DNA of 64,000 nucleotides, from positions 1,674,001-1,738,000 of the forward strand of contig OZ251464.1 in NCBI GenBank assembly GCA_965242595.1, given 5' to 3'. Shown piece by piece: positions 26,500-37,302 of this stretch (positions are counted from its first letter, which is position 1; the number at the start of each line of letters is the position of its first letter). A model generated the notes under the pieces. That model was not told the DNA's origin. It saw nothing but the letters and a program-made list of their open reading frames with translations, and did not search any database. A program made the translations under genes and the position numbers. This stretch comes from SP197 sp965242595 (lineage in GTDB: Bacteria; Pseudomonadota; Alphaproteobacteria; SP197).

Positions 26500-26600
26500 C
26501 CATCCTGCCCCTCCCCCGGAACGAAAAGCACCGCCTCCACCCCCGCGCCAGGCTCAACGCCCTGGCAGCGGAAGAGCCAGACGCCAAGCTCGAAGGGTGA
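26500..26600 (+). pseudogene. Relic of a type IIG restriction-modification gene 3' end
   Basis: Reads as ...LPRNEKHRLHPRARLNALAA and then EEPDAKLEG plus a TGA at 26598-26600. This matches two separate pieces of the intact gene at 20310-24377: FPWNEDRRLHLRAKLDAL and WLNALAAGEPDAEIEG. The pieces are joined at the shared stretch ctcRacgccct, so an internal deletion of about 130 bp took place between short repeats. It shows that another copy, or the end of an earlier R-M gene, once lay here. Confidence 0.8.
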
Positions 26601-26642
26601 CAGGACAAGAATCGCGCCAGCGGTGCAAATGACACGCAACCG

Positions 26643-27128
26643 TCAGATACGGCACATCTTCCTGCTAAGAAGTCGCCTGTGACCAGGAGTGAAGGCATCG
26701 TCTTTTTGGGTTGAATAAACAACACCTCTGGGATTATCGATCAGGCGTTTATCCTTGAAGTCAGCTTGAAGATCGGCATCGTCAGAATACAAAAAATGAA
26801 CGCCCGTAATTTGTGCAAGGGCTATCACATGCTGATCGTCGGATTGACATGCCCCTTGGTCGATAAGTTCTTTCGTCCTATCTTTGACTTTTCTTTCCTC
26901 TGAGTCGTCCAACACTGTCACTCGACCAACCTTGTCGACCCTCCGCCACCATTCACGAAAACCACTGCTGCCATCGAGCTCGTCCCGAAGCTTGCCGCCA
27001 ACTATCAGACTCCCTTTGCCCGAAGTGATCCACTCAAAAAACTTTTGCCCTGCCAATTCTCGTTCTATCTCTGAATCGCGTTGTTTGAATACTTTCCCCA
27101 CAACAGAATTATCAAGAATAGCGCACAT
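26643..27128 (-). CDS. PIN-domain nuclease paired with the ABC ATPase
   Basis: 161 residues from ATG 27128 (a GTG codon directly precedes). The acidic residues of a PIN active site are visible: Asp in CAILDNSVV, Glu in KLRDELDG, Asp in SDDQHVIALAQ, and Asp in YSDDADLQADF. PIN proteins are usually Mg-dependent RNases or DNases. The gene starts 7 bp after the ATPase stop and is thus cotranslated. AT-rich compared with the chromosome. It is not an obvious VapC, because there is no antitoxin gene; the ATPase is more likely the controlling partner. Confidence 0.75.
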   Translation of the reverse strand: MCAILDNSVVGKVFKQRDSEIERELAGQKFFEWITSGKGSLIVGGKLRDELDGSSGFREWWRRVDKVGRVTVLDDSEERKVKDRTKELIDQGACQSDDQHVIALAQITGVHFLYSDDADLQADFKDKRLIDNPRGVVYSTQKDDAFTPGHRRLLSRKMCRI

Positions 27129-27135
27129 CACAAAC

Positions 27136-28500
27136 CTATTGGACGGTTTGTTTCTTCCTGAAGATCAGACGATCTGTTTCTTCCATAAAGAATTTTCCAT
27201 AGCTTGACGGAGCATCACATACATTACCTGCCTTATCTATCCTTATAGGATGAATTTGAGTATCCAAGTCTTGCTTCTCAAAAAACAGAACAGAAACATC
27301 TTTCGGCTTCAAACCCCCCACACCATCTCGAACGTCCATACGCACCCGATCAAGCAAATGATCGCTATGAGTTTCGACAATTAAGCGACGTTCTGGCGCA
27401 GCGATTTGACAGAACAAACTTCCAAGAGCGGCCTGTGCGCTCGGGTGAAGATGCACTTCTGGTTGCTGCAACAGCATCATAGGAGAGGCATCGTCACGCA
27501 ATAGCTCGGTGATAACCGGTAATGCCTGGCTAACCCCATAGCCAACGTCAATCAGGTTGCGTAAAGGGCCTCTAGTCCTATTTCCAAACTTCTTGATCTG
27601 AATTTGAAAAGGCTCACTTTCCCTCTTTCCAAGAGGTTTTATCGATATCTCATCGAAAAGGCCAGACTCCTTTCCAAACGCCTCAAGATCGCCTTTGAGC
27701 TTTTTCCATTGTGCTTTATTCCGATAGTGAACGTTAGCCAGATACATCGGTATATAATTTCCCTCGGGATCGCGCATAAAACGAGATGGATCATATGTGC
27801 GATGCGGCTTAGATCGAACTGGCGCGCTGGCATATGGTTGTTCTGAGGAACGAAAGAGCTCCAATTCAGCTTCAGCAATTGCTTCGATAAAATCCCAATC
27901 TTGCGAACTGACATTTTTGGAACCACTAATGGGTATTAATTCCAAGAAATTTCGTCTAACTTTCCCAGATTGCCTCCAAAAATCTAGTAGCTCTCGCACA
28001 GCAATTCGAATTCCATCAATCGCAAAGAAATTCAAGTCGCTGTGTGATTTCATTTCCCAAGCACCTCTTTTTGTTCCAAAGTATAATCTCCAATTTTGTT
28101 TTTCGTTGAATGTATGCTCGATCCAAGCAGTGTTATCTTTGTTCGAAAGACGTTTTTTCATTACATGAGGCGCAGTTCCTCGTTCTTCAAATGATATCAC
28201 CAAACGGAGTACTTGTTGCTCCGTATTATCGGTAATCTCACATCCAATCTCAAACGTATCTGCCCTTCCTCCCCTTCCTCCTCGATGGTGAGCAATTTCG
28301 TCGAAACTCCCAAGGTCGTAGGGTTCTTCCTTGAAGTCCGGAGCCTGCCGTTGGTAGGTCACATTCCACAACGCCCGCAGCATGGCCATAAAGGACGTCT
28401 TGCCGGTGCTGTTCTCACCGACCAGCAAAGTGAGAGGCGCCAGTGGCACATCCTTCACTTCACGAAAACAGCGAAAATTCTTCAGCGATATCCTGTCCAC
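27136..28500 (-). CDS. OLD/RecF-like AAA ATPase with DUF3696-like end
   Basis: 454 residues from a GTG at 28500 with GGGAAGGG upstream. Begins ISLKNFRCF, Walker A GENSTGKTS at 28-36; near the end GYGVSQALPVI (signature region), LLQQPEVHLHP (Walker B) and VETHSDHLLDRV (H-loop). The last 60 residues (VLFFEK, IRIDKAGN, SSYGKFFMEE) fit a DUF3696-type tail. There is no TOPRIM domain; the nuclease function seems to sit in the neighbouring PIN gene. Similar ATPase/effector pairs act as phage sensors. AT-rich, directly behind glmM. Confidence 0.82.
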   Translation of the reverse strand: MDRISLKNFRCFREVKDVPLAPLTLLVGENSTGKTSFMAMLRALWNVTYQRQAPDFKEEPYDLGSFDEIAHHRGGRGGRADTFEIGCEITDNTEQQVLRLVISFEERGTAPHVMKKRLSNKDNTAWIEHTFNEKQNWRLYFGTKRGAWEMKSHSDLNFFAIDGIRIAVRELLDFWRQSGKVRRNFLELIPISGSKNVSSQDWDFIEAIAEAELELFRSSEQPYASAPVRSKPHRTYDPSRFMRDPEGNYIPMYLANVHYRNKAQWKKLKGDLEAFGKESGLFDEISIKPLGKRESEPFQIQIKKFGNRTRGPLRNLIDVGYGVSQALPVITELLRDDASPMMLLQQPEVHLHPSAQAALGSLFCQIAAPERRLIVETHSDHLLDRVRMDVRDGVGGLKPKDVSVLFFEKQDLDTQIHPIRIDKAGNVCDAPSSYGKFFMEETDRLIFRKKQTVQ

Positions 28501-28593
28501 GACGACAACCCTTCCCTTATCACCTCAGGCAGCGCGAGGCCCGGCAGGTCCCTTGCAGGGTAGCGAATCGGCCCGACACCCGCAAGACGCCCC

Positions 28594-29931
28594 TCACCCA
28601 GCCTGGCAGCGAATCGCCTCTTCCAGCACCGCCACCGCCTCCTCCGCCAGCACCCCATCCTCATGCTCGGCCATGATGCGGATCAACGGCTCGGTGCCTG
28701 AGGGCCGCACCACCAGGCGCCCGCCGCCCGCCAGCCGCGCCTCGGCAGCGGCCAGCGCCGCCCGCACCGACGCCGCCTCCAGCACCCCGGCGCCCGCGCA
28801 GCGGACATTGCGCAGCACCTGCGGCACCGCCTCGAACTGGCGCGCCAGCGCGCTCATCGCCTGGCCCCGTTCCACCAGCACCGCCAGCACCTGCAAGGCC
28901 GCCATCAGCCCGTCGCCGGTGGTGGCGTGGTCAGCCAGCACGATATGGCCCGAAGGCTCGCCCCCCAGGTTGAAACCGCCGGCGCGCATCCGTTCCACCA
29001 CATAGCGATCACCCACCGGCGCCCGTTCCAGCCGCAAACCCTTCGCCTGCAAAAAGCGTTCCAGGCCCAGATTCGACATCGCCGTCCCCACCATGCCGCC
29101 GCCCTTCAGCTGCCCCCGTTGCAGCAGCCGCCCGGCCAGCAGCGCCATGATCTGGTCGCCCACCACCGGCGTTCCGGTCTCGTCGGCCACCGCCAGCCGG
29201 TCGCCGTCGCCGTCCAGCGCGATGCCCAGATCGGCGCCCGCCTCCACCACCGCCCGCTGCATGGCCGCCGGCGCCGTAGAGCCGCAATCGCGGTTGATGT
29301 TGAGGCCGTCGGGTTCCACCCCCAGCGCCACCACCTCGGCCCCCAGCTCCCACAGGGTTTCGGGCGCTACGCGATAAGCGGCGCCATGGGCGGCATCGAC
29401 CGCGATCTTCAGCCCGTCCAGGCGCAGGCTGCGGGGCGAGGCGTTCTTGCAAAATTCGGCGTAGCGCCCCACCGCGCCTTCCAGGCGGCGCACGCGCCCC
29501 AGCTCGGGGGGCGCGCTCAGCGCCGGCGCCTCGTCCATGGCCGCCTCGATGGCCGCCTCGGCCGCATCGGAAAGCTTATAGCCGTCGGGGCCGAACAGCT
29601 TGATGCCGTTGTCTTCGAACGGATTGTGGGAGGCCGAGATCATCACCCCCAACGCCGCCCGGGTGGAACGGGTCAGCATCGCCACCCCCGGCGTCGGGAT
29701 CGGCCCCAGCAACAGCACCTCCATGCCCACGGAAACGAAACCGGCCGCCAGCGCGTGTTCCAGCATATAGCAGGAAAGGCGGGTATCTTTGCCGATCACC
29801 GCGCGCCGGCCATGGCCGCGCCCGAAATGGCGGCCCGCCGCCATGCCCACCCGCAGGGCGATGGCGGCCGTCATCGGCGCGGCATTGGCGCGCCCGCGCA
29901 TCCCGTCGGTGCCGAAATAGCGCCGGCTCAT
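28594..29931 (-). CDS. glmM: Phosphoglucosamine mutase
   Basis: 445 residues. RYFGTDGMRGRAN at the start, the phosphoserine loop ISASHNPFEDNGIK, the metal loop ALDGDGDRLAVAD, the sugar loop GGEPSGHIVL and the phosphate loop RPSGTEPLIRIM are all present. It converts glucosamine-6-phosphate to glucosamine-1-phosphate for UDP-GlcNAc, and so supplies peptidoglycan and lipopolysaccharide. The start overlaps the folP stop (ATGA). The 3' end is the border of the ATPase/PIN insertion. Confidence 0.97.
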   Translation of the reverse strand: MSRRYFGTDGMRGRANAAPMTAAIALRVGMAAGRHFGRGHGRRAVIGKDTRLSCYMLEHALAAGFVSVGMEVLLLGPIPTPGVAMLTRSTRAALGVMISASHNPFEDNGIKLFGPDGYKLSDAAEAAIEAAMDEAPALSAPPELGRVRRLEGAVGRYAEFCKNASPRSLRLDGLKIAVDAAHGAAYRVAPETLWELGAEVVALGVEPDGLNINRDCGSTAPAAMQRAVVEAGADLGIALDGDGDRLAVADETGTPVVGDQIMALLAGRLLQRGQLKGGGMVGTAMSNLGLERFLQAKGLRLERAPVGDRYVVERMRAGGFNLGGEPSGHIVLADHATTGDGLMAALQVLAVLVERGQAMSALARQFEAVPQVLRNVRCAGAGVLEAASVRAALAAAEARLAGGGRLVVRPSGTEPLIRIMAEHEDGVLAEEAVAVLEEAIRCQAG

Positions 29932-30988
29932 GCCGCCTCTGCGATGGCCCGGTGGACGGCCAGCGCCTGCGCCGTGGCAGCGACATCGTGCACGCGCAGG
30001 ATAGAGGCGCCCGCCGCCGCCCCGGCCAGCGCCGCCGCCACGCTGCCGCCCAGACGCTGCGCCGGTTCCGCCGCGCCGGCGATGGCGGCGATGAAGCTTT
30101 TGCGCGACGCCCCCAGCAGCACGGCACAGCCCAGGCTGCGGAACAGCGCCAGATCGGCCAGCAAAACCAGATTGTGGACCGGCGTCTTGCCAAAGCCGAT
30201 GCCGGGATCGACCGCGATTCGCCCCCGCGCGATGCCAGCGGCCTCGCAGGCCGCGATCCGCGCCTCCAGACGGTCGAAAATGTCGAGGGCGGCGTGATCG
30301 TAGGCCGGCGCCGCCTGCATGGTGACGGGTTCCGCCAGGGCGTGCATCAGCACCACCGGGCAGCCGCGTTCCGCCACCAGCCCCAGCGCCGCCGGGTCGT
30401 GGCCCAGCGCGCTGACATCGTTCACCATGGCGGCCCCGGCATCCAGCGCCGCCGCCATCACCTCCGCCTTGCGGCTGTCGATGGAAAGCGGCACGCCGCA
30501 GCCCGCCAGGCGCTCGATCACCGGCAACACCCGCCGCAGCTCTTCGCCGGTGGCGACCGGGCGGGCGCCGGGGCGGGTCGATTCGCCGCCGATATCCAGC
30601 AGCCCGGCCCCGGCCGCCACCATCGCCCGGCCCCGCCGCGCGCCGACGCCAGGATCCAGCGCCTCGCCGCCATCGGAGAAACTGTCGGGGGTGGCGTTGA
30701 CGATCCCCATGACATGGCAGGACGCCATGTCGAGGCCGGCCAGCGGCGCCGGCGGGCGGGCAAGGCGCGCCATCTGGCAGGCGAAGCGGCGGGCATGGCG
30801 CTCCGCCAGGCCGGCGGCCCAGGCGCTGGCGGCCTCGGCCGGGGCGGACACCCGCAACACGGCAGCGCCGGTGCGAATCAGCACCTCCAGCTGCGGCGCG
30901 GCGGCGGGCAGCGGTTTGAGATAGAGGCGGGCGTCGGCGGCCAGATCCCGGGGCAGCGCCGCCGGCCGGCGCACCGCAAGGCGCGAGG

Positions 30989-30992
<4 letters not shown>
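29928..30992 (-). CDS. folP: Dihydropteroate synthase
   Basis: 354 residues. The catalytic barrel starts near residue 93 with HVMGIVNATPDSFSDGG, then LDIGGESTRPGA, IDSRKAEV, DPGIGFGK and LLGASRKSFI, the standard DHPS motifs. It condenses p-aminobenzoate with the pterin pyrophosphate in folate synthesis. The extra 90 residues at the N-terminus (RLYLKPLPAAAP...) are typical of several alphaproteobacterial FolP proteins. Starts and stops overlap with both neighbours (ATGA). Confidence 0.95.
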
Positions 30993-32908
<1,916 letters not shown>

Positions 32909-32936
32909 CAGGCCTCGCCTCCCCGGCCAAAGGTCA

Positions 32937-34265
32937 TTATGGCGGCCCACACGCCGCCGCGCCAGCCCCGTCCGCAGGCGCGAACAGGGGGGCAGCGAGG
33001 GGCTGGCGCGGCGCGAAACGGGCGTGGCATAACGCCGCCCTGGCGTCGCGCACATAACCCAGATGGGGCACCGCCGCCACGCCTTCAACCCCGCAGATGG
33101 CCGGCAGCGTGGCCCGCGCCAGAGCGGGAAGCGGCGGCGCGGCCAGTTCGGGCGGCGGCGCGAGCCGGGCGGCGGCCAGGGCCGAAAGCGCCAGCACGCG
33201 CCAGCGCCCCGGCGGCAGCGCGATCCGGAAACGCCCGTCCCACAGCAGCTCGCGGCAGCCTGGGGCCAGCTCGGCCTCGACCACGGGCAGATGGCGCCTC
33301 TCGCGCAGGATGACGACGCTTTCGCCGCCCCGCCACAGGCAGCGGCCCAGGGTGCAGGCGATGGCCGCCTCGCCGCGCAGGCGCTGCGCCAGCGCGGCGA
33401 GGCGGCGGCCGCGCGGCGGCCAGATGCCGCCGCCCACCGTCTGGGCGAGGCGCGCCAGCACCGCCTGCGCGGCGAGACCGTCGTCGCCTTCCAGCCGGCG
33501 CCAGCCCGCCCTGTCGAGGCGGGCGACGCCGAAACGGTCCAGCGTCGCCAGCGCCGCCAGCGCGCCCGCCAGCGCCCGTTCCCGCTCCAGCCGGGCGGCG
33601 CCGACGTCGGGCGATGGCGGCGCCAGGGCGCCAGCCTGGCGCAGGCGGGCGCGGGCGAAGCGCGGGTCGCGATTCATGGGATCGTCGAGCCAGCCCGCCC
33701 CCCGCGCTTCCAGAGTCGCCACCAGGCGCGCGCGCGGGACGGTCAGCAACGGGCGCAGCAGCCGGTATCCGGCCCGCTCCACGCAGGCGGACATGCCGGC
33801 CAGACCGGCGGCGGCGCTGCCGCGCTGGCGGCGCATGGCGACGGTCTCGGCCTGGTCGTCGCGATGATGGGCCAGCAGCAGGTGAAGCGCGCCCAGGCGC
33901 AGGCAGGCCCGTTCCAGCAGCGCATAACGGGCCTGGCGGGCGGCCTCTTCGATGGCGCTGGCGGGCTTGGCCCCGTGCCAGGCCAGGATGTGCGCCGCCA
34001 GCCCCTGGCGGCGGCAGCGGCGGGCGGTCAGCTGCGCTTCCCGGGTCGAGGCCGGGCGCAGGCGGTGATCGACGATCAGCGCGCTGGCCTCCCCGCCCCT
34101 GGCCCGCGCCCAGGCGCCCGCCAGCAGGGCCAGGGCGCTGCTGTCGGCGCCGCCGGAGACGGCGATGGCGAGGCGGGGGCGCTCTTCGAAGGGGGCCAGC
34201 GCCGCCATCAGGCGGGCGAACTCCTCCGCCTGAAGCGGGCGGGCCGCCGACCGGCCTTGCCTCAT
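32937..34265 (-). CDS. tilS: tRNA(Ile)-lysidine synthetase
   Basis: 442 residues. The PP-loop AVSGGADSSALALL near residue 35-48 binds ATP, followed by VDHRLRPAS and LLLAHHRDDQAET. The C-terminal 200 residues form the less conserved tRNA-binding part. It adds lysine to C34 of the tRNA that reads AUA, which changes both decoding and charging. It is 11 bp behind cpoB and 28 bp ahead of ftsH, the usual order in this group. Confidence 0.93.
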   Translation of the reverse strand: MRQGRSAARPLQAEEFARLMAALAPFEERPRLAIAVSGGADSSALALLAGAWARARGGEASALIVDHRLRPASTREAQLTARRCRRQGLAAHILAWHGAKPASAIEEAARQARYALLERACLRLGALHLLLAHHRDDQAETVAMRRQRGSAAAGLAGMSACVERAGYRLLRPLLTVPRARLVATLEARGAGWLDDPMNRDPRFARARLRQAGALAPPSPDVGAARLERERALAGALAALATLDRFGVARLDRAGWRRLEGDDGLAAQAVLARLAQTVGGGIWPPRGRRLAALAQRLRGEAAIACTLGRCLWRGGESVVILRERRHLPVVEAELAPGCRELLWDGRFRIALPPGRWRVLALSALAAARLAPPPELAAPPLPALARATLPAICGVEGVAAVPHLGYVRDARAALCHARFAPRQPLAAPLFAPADGAGAAACGPP

Positions 34266-34276
34266 GCGGCGCGGTG

Positions 34277-35119
34277 TCAGCCGCAGCCGGCGGTGACGGC
34301 CTCGGCGGCGGCCTCGTCTTTCAGGGCGCTGTCGGGGAACTCTTGCCCGAGCTTCACGAACACCGCGCAGGCTTCCTTCAGCTTGTCGTCACGCGCGAGC
34401 GCCACGCCCAGCTTGAGCAGATTGTTGGCCGCCTTGGGGCCGGTGGGCGTGCCTCGGTAGCCCTTCAGAAAGGCCACCGCGGCGTCGTGAAAACGATCGC
34501 GCGCGAGGTGGACCGAACCCAGCCAGAAATAGGCGTTGCCCGCCAGCTCGCCATCGGAATAGAGGGCGATGAACTCGGTGAGGGCGGCCTCGGCGGCGTC
34601 GTACTCGGTCTTTTTCACCAGCGAGAAGGCGAAGTTGTAACGATCCATCTCCGATCCCGCCGGCAGAACCGTCGCCGCCACGCTTTCGCCCTCCGGCGCG
34701 GCGCCGGCCTCTGCCGGGGCCTGGTCGGGGGCCGCTTGCGCGGGCGCTGCCACGGCGCCGCCTTCCAGGGCAGCGAAACGGGTATCGAGATCGGCGATCA
34801 GGCCATCCATCCGGTCCGTCAGCTGGCGCTGCCGGTGCTCCACCTCTTCGATGCGGCCGGTGAGCTGGCGGATGCTCTCCTCGAGACGCTGCAGGCCCTG
34901 TTGCAGCGGGGCGATATCCAGCGCCGGCGCGCCGCCGGACGACGGGACCGGCACCTCGCCCTCGCCGGCATAGAGGAAGCGTTGGACATCGATCAGGTCG
35001 GCACGCAGACGCTCGACCTCTCTGGCGAGGGCCTGCAGATCTTCGCTCTGCGCCACCGTCGGCGCGATGGCCGCCAGGAAGGCGCCGACCAGCGCCGGCA
35101 GCATCCACGCCTTTTTCAT
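34277..35119 (-). CDS. cpoB: Tol-Pal system periplasmic coordinator CpoB (YbgF)
   Basis: 280 residues from ATG 35119, which begins the signal peptide (MKKAWMLPALVGAFLAAIA). A coiled-coil trimerisation helix at about 30-105 (LREVERL..., LEESIRQLTGRIEEVEHRQ) is followed by an Ala-rich linker and TPR repeats at about 160-275 (YNFAFSLVKKTEYDAAEAAL, AYFWLGSVHLARDRF). It links cell-wall synthesis and outer-membrane constriction at division. Last gene of the tol-pal group. Confidence 0.92.
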   Translation of the reverse strand: MKKAWMLPALVGAFLAAIAPTVAQSEDLQALAREVERLRADLIDVQRFLYAGEGEVPVPSSGGAPALDIAPLQQGLQRLEESIRQLTGRIEEVEHRQRQLTDRMDGLIADLDTRFAALEGGAVAAPAQAAPDQAPAEAGAAPEGESVAATVLPAGSEMDRYNFAFSLVKKTEYDAAEAALTEFIALYSDGELAGNAYFWLGSVHLARDRFHDAAVAFLKGYRGTPTGPKAANNLLKLGVALARDDKLKEACAVFVKLGQEFPDSALKDEAAAEAVTAGCG

Positions 35120-35218
35120 CGCACCCCGTCCGCCACGCAGCCGCCCGCAACCCGTCATGCCGGCAGGCTGGGCCGAGACTGCGGCAGAAAGGCGGCGGGG
35201 CACCTTTCGTCCTCAGCC

Positions 35219-35241
35219 GGCCCCCCGCCCGGGGCGGGGCC
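35219..35241. other. Strong G+C hairpin at the end of pal
   Basis: The 6-bp arms ggcccc (35219-35224) and ggggcc (35236-35241) form a perfect dyad that touches the pal stop codon. There is no T run on either strand, so it is not a standard intrinsic terminator. It may slow decay of the pal messenger or reduce read-through into cpoB, 121 bp further on. Confidence 0.35.
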
Positions 35242-35771
35242 TACTCCAGAACGAGCATGCCGCGGCGGTTCTGCGACCAAGCGGCTTCGTTCTGCCCTTC
35301 CACCGCCGGGCGCTCCTTGCCATAGCTGATGGTGGCGATGCGGCTGGCATCGACCCCCAGGGCGACCAGATAGTTCTTGACGGCGCTGGCGCGGCGTTCG
35401 CCCAGGGCCAGGTTGTATTCGCGGGTGCCGCGTTCGTCGCAGTGGCCCTCGATGGTGACGACGACATCGCCATAGCCCGTCATCCATTCGGCCCAGCGCT
35501 TGACGGTGGTGTGGGCCGAGGCGTTGATGACCGAGCTGTCGAGGTCGAAATAGACCCTGTCGCCCAGTACTTCGGCGACATACTGAGCCGAACGCGGGTC
35601 GATGGGCGCGTCGTCGATCATGTCGTCGTCCGCCATCCCCTCGCTATCGACCATCTCCTCCTCGGTCATGGTGTCGCCGGCGCCGGTATCCTCTTCCGGC
35701 GCATCGGGTGTCGATTCGCAGGCGGCCAGCAACAGGCCGGCGGCGAACAGGCTGAGTAATTTGAAGCGCAT
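35241..35771 (-). CDS. pal: Peptidoglycan-associated lipoprotein Pal
   Basis: 176 residues from ATG 35771, which gives a short lipoprotein signal with lipobox LLAAC; the longer frame has no signal. An acidic linker (DTMTEEEMVDSEGMADDDM) is followed by the OmpA-like domain: RVYFDLDSSVI, TIEGHCDERGTREYNLALG, RRASAVKNYL, ISYGKERP. It anchors the outer membrane to diaminopimelate of peptidoglycan and binds TolB and TolA. Confidence 0.96.
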   Translation of the reverse strand: MRFKLLSLFAAGLLLAACESTPDAPEEDTGAGDTMTEEEMVDSEGMADDDMIDDAPIDPRSAQYVAEVLGDRVYFDLDSSVINASAHTTVKRWAEWMTGYGDVVVTIEGHCDERGTREYNLALGERRASAVKNYLVALGVDASRIATISYGKERPAVEGQNEAAWSQNRRGMLVLE

Positions 35772-35968
35772 GGATGCGTCCCCTCGTTCATCTGTGGATG
35801 GCTGGCACGCCCGGGGCGATGCTGGAAGTGAAAGCGGCCCTTCCCCCTTCATTCGGCCGGGTCGGCACAACGCCGCTGCCGGCCGCTCGGAACCGATGCG
35901 CACCATAACCCCATCGGGCGGAAGAATCAAACCGGAAATCGCCCGAAATCGCGCCCTGGGGAATTACC

Positions 35969-37297
35969 CTAGGGAATTAGGGGCGACCAGGCCGGATCGG
36001 AACCGTCCAGTGGGGTCGGGACCCGCCTTTCGTTGTGGCCGGTGAGATCGACGGAAAAGAGTTGCACGAGCTTGCCCTCCCCGGTGGGCGTCTCGCGCGT
36101 GAACATCAGCACCCGCCCGTTGGGGGACCAGGTGGGGCCTTCGACCAGGAAGCCTTCGGCCAGCAAACGCTCGCCCGCGCCGTCGGTCTTCATGACGCCG
36201 ATGGAGAAGGTGCCGCGGTGCTGCTTGGTGAAGGCGACGAGGTCGCCGCGCGGCGACCACACCGGCGTGGTGTAGAGGCCTTCGCCGAACGATATGCGCT
36301 GCGCATCGGAGCCGTCGGCACGCATGACATAGACCTGGGTGCTGCCCCCCCGGTCGGAGGTGAAGGCGATGGAATTGCCGTCCGGCGAAAAGGAAGGCGA
36401 GGTGTCGATGCCCGGATCGTCGGTCAGCTGCCCGATCCAGCGCGTCGGCAGGTCCATGAGGTAGATGTCGGTGTTGCCGCCGATGGCCAGCGACATGACC
36501 ACCTTGCGCCCATCCGGCGAAAAGCGCGGCGCGAAGGTCATGCCGGGGAAATCCCCCAGCACCTCTCTCTGGCCCGTGTCGATGTCGAACAGATACACCC
36601 TGGGCGTCCGATTGAAATACGCCATGAAGGTGATCTCCTGGCTGGTGGGCGAGAAGCGCGGCGTCAGCACCAGGGTATCGCCGCTGGTCAGATAGCGGTG
36701 ATTGGCGCCGTCCTGGTCCATGATGGCAAGGCGCTTCATGCGGTCGGTCTCGGGCCCGCTCTCCGCGACATAGACCACCCTGGTGTCGAAATAGCCGCCC
36801 TCGCCGGTGATGCGCTCATAGACGGCATCGGCGATCTTGTGGGCGATGCGCCGCCAGATGCCCTCGCCGCCGCGATAGACATAGCCATCGAGCTGTTCCT
36901 CGCCGAACGTGTCCCACAGGCGGAAGCTCACCTTCAGCCGCCCGTCGCTCTCGCGGGAGAGCCAGCCGCTCACCAGGGCCAGGGCGTCGATGGTGCGCCA
37001 GTCGCCGAAGCGGGGGCGGCCATCCTCGCCGATATCGGCGGCCGACTGGATGAAGGCGGCGGGATCGATGGGCGCGAACAGGCCCGAGCGTTCGAGATCG
37101 GCAGCCACCACCCCGGCGATGGCGGCCCCGATTTCGGCATCGCTGTCGGCGGCGAAAAAATCCACCACGGCGATGGGCATCGGCTTGCCATGGCCTTCGA
37201 CCACATCGACGTGGAGCTGTGCCGGCGCCCGTTGCGCTGCGAACAGCAGAACGGCGGCGACGGCAACCAGGCGGGGGAGCGAACGGAAAGGTCTCAT
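35969..37297 (-). CDS. tolB: Tol-Pal system translocation protein TolB
   Basis: 442 residues with a signal peptide ending in RAPAQ. N-terminal alpha/beta domain (about 35-165) and a six-bladed propeller with repeated PRFSPDGRKV, SPSFSPDGNSIAF, TPVWSPRGDLVAF and PTWSPNGRVLMF blades. It sits in the periplasm and shuttles between Pal and TolA. 197 bp separate it from pal; 5 bp from the TolA gene, so they are cotranscribed. Confidence 0.97.
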   Translation of the reverse strand: MRPFRSLPRLVAVAAVLLFAAQRAPAQLHVDVVEGHGKPMPIAVVDFFAADSDAEIGAAIAGVVAADLERSGLFAPIDPAAFIQSAADIGEDGRPRFGDWRTIDALALVSGWLSRESDGRLKVSFRLWDTFGEEQLDGYVYRGGEGIWRRIAHKIADAVYERITGEGGYFDTRVVYVAESGPETDRMKRLAIMDQDGANHRYLTSGDTLVLTPRFSPTSQEITFMAYFNRTPRVYLFDIDTGQREVLGDFPGMTFAPRFSPDGRKVVMSLAIGGNTDIYLMDLPTRWIGQLTDDPGIDTSPSFSPDGNSIAFTSDRGGSTQVYVMRADGSDAQRISFGEGLYTTPVWSPRGDLVAFTKQHRGTFSIGVMKTDGAGERLLAEGFLVEGPTWSPNGRVLMFTRETPTGEGKLVQLFSVDLTGHNERRVPTPLDGSDPAWSPLIP

Positions 37298-37302
37298 GGC
37301 GG

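Noticed and set aside
26295..26725. Small minus-strand open frames between the DUF5131 gene and the PIN gene
   Set aside because: They read through relics of the glmM and R-M gene ends and have no start site or family character of their own.
12637..28593. One large integrative element or prophage covering the whole accessory region
   Set aside because: No integrase, transposase, phage structural gene or common outer repeat; instead there are separate small repeats around individual cargos.
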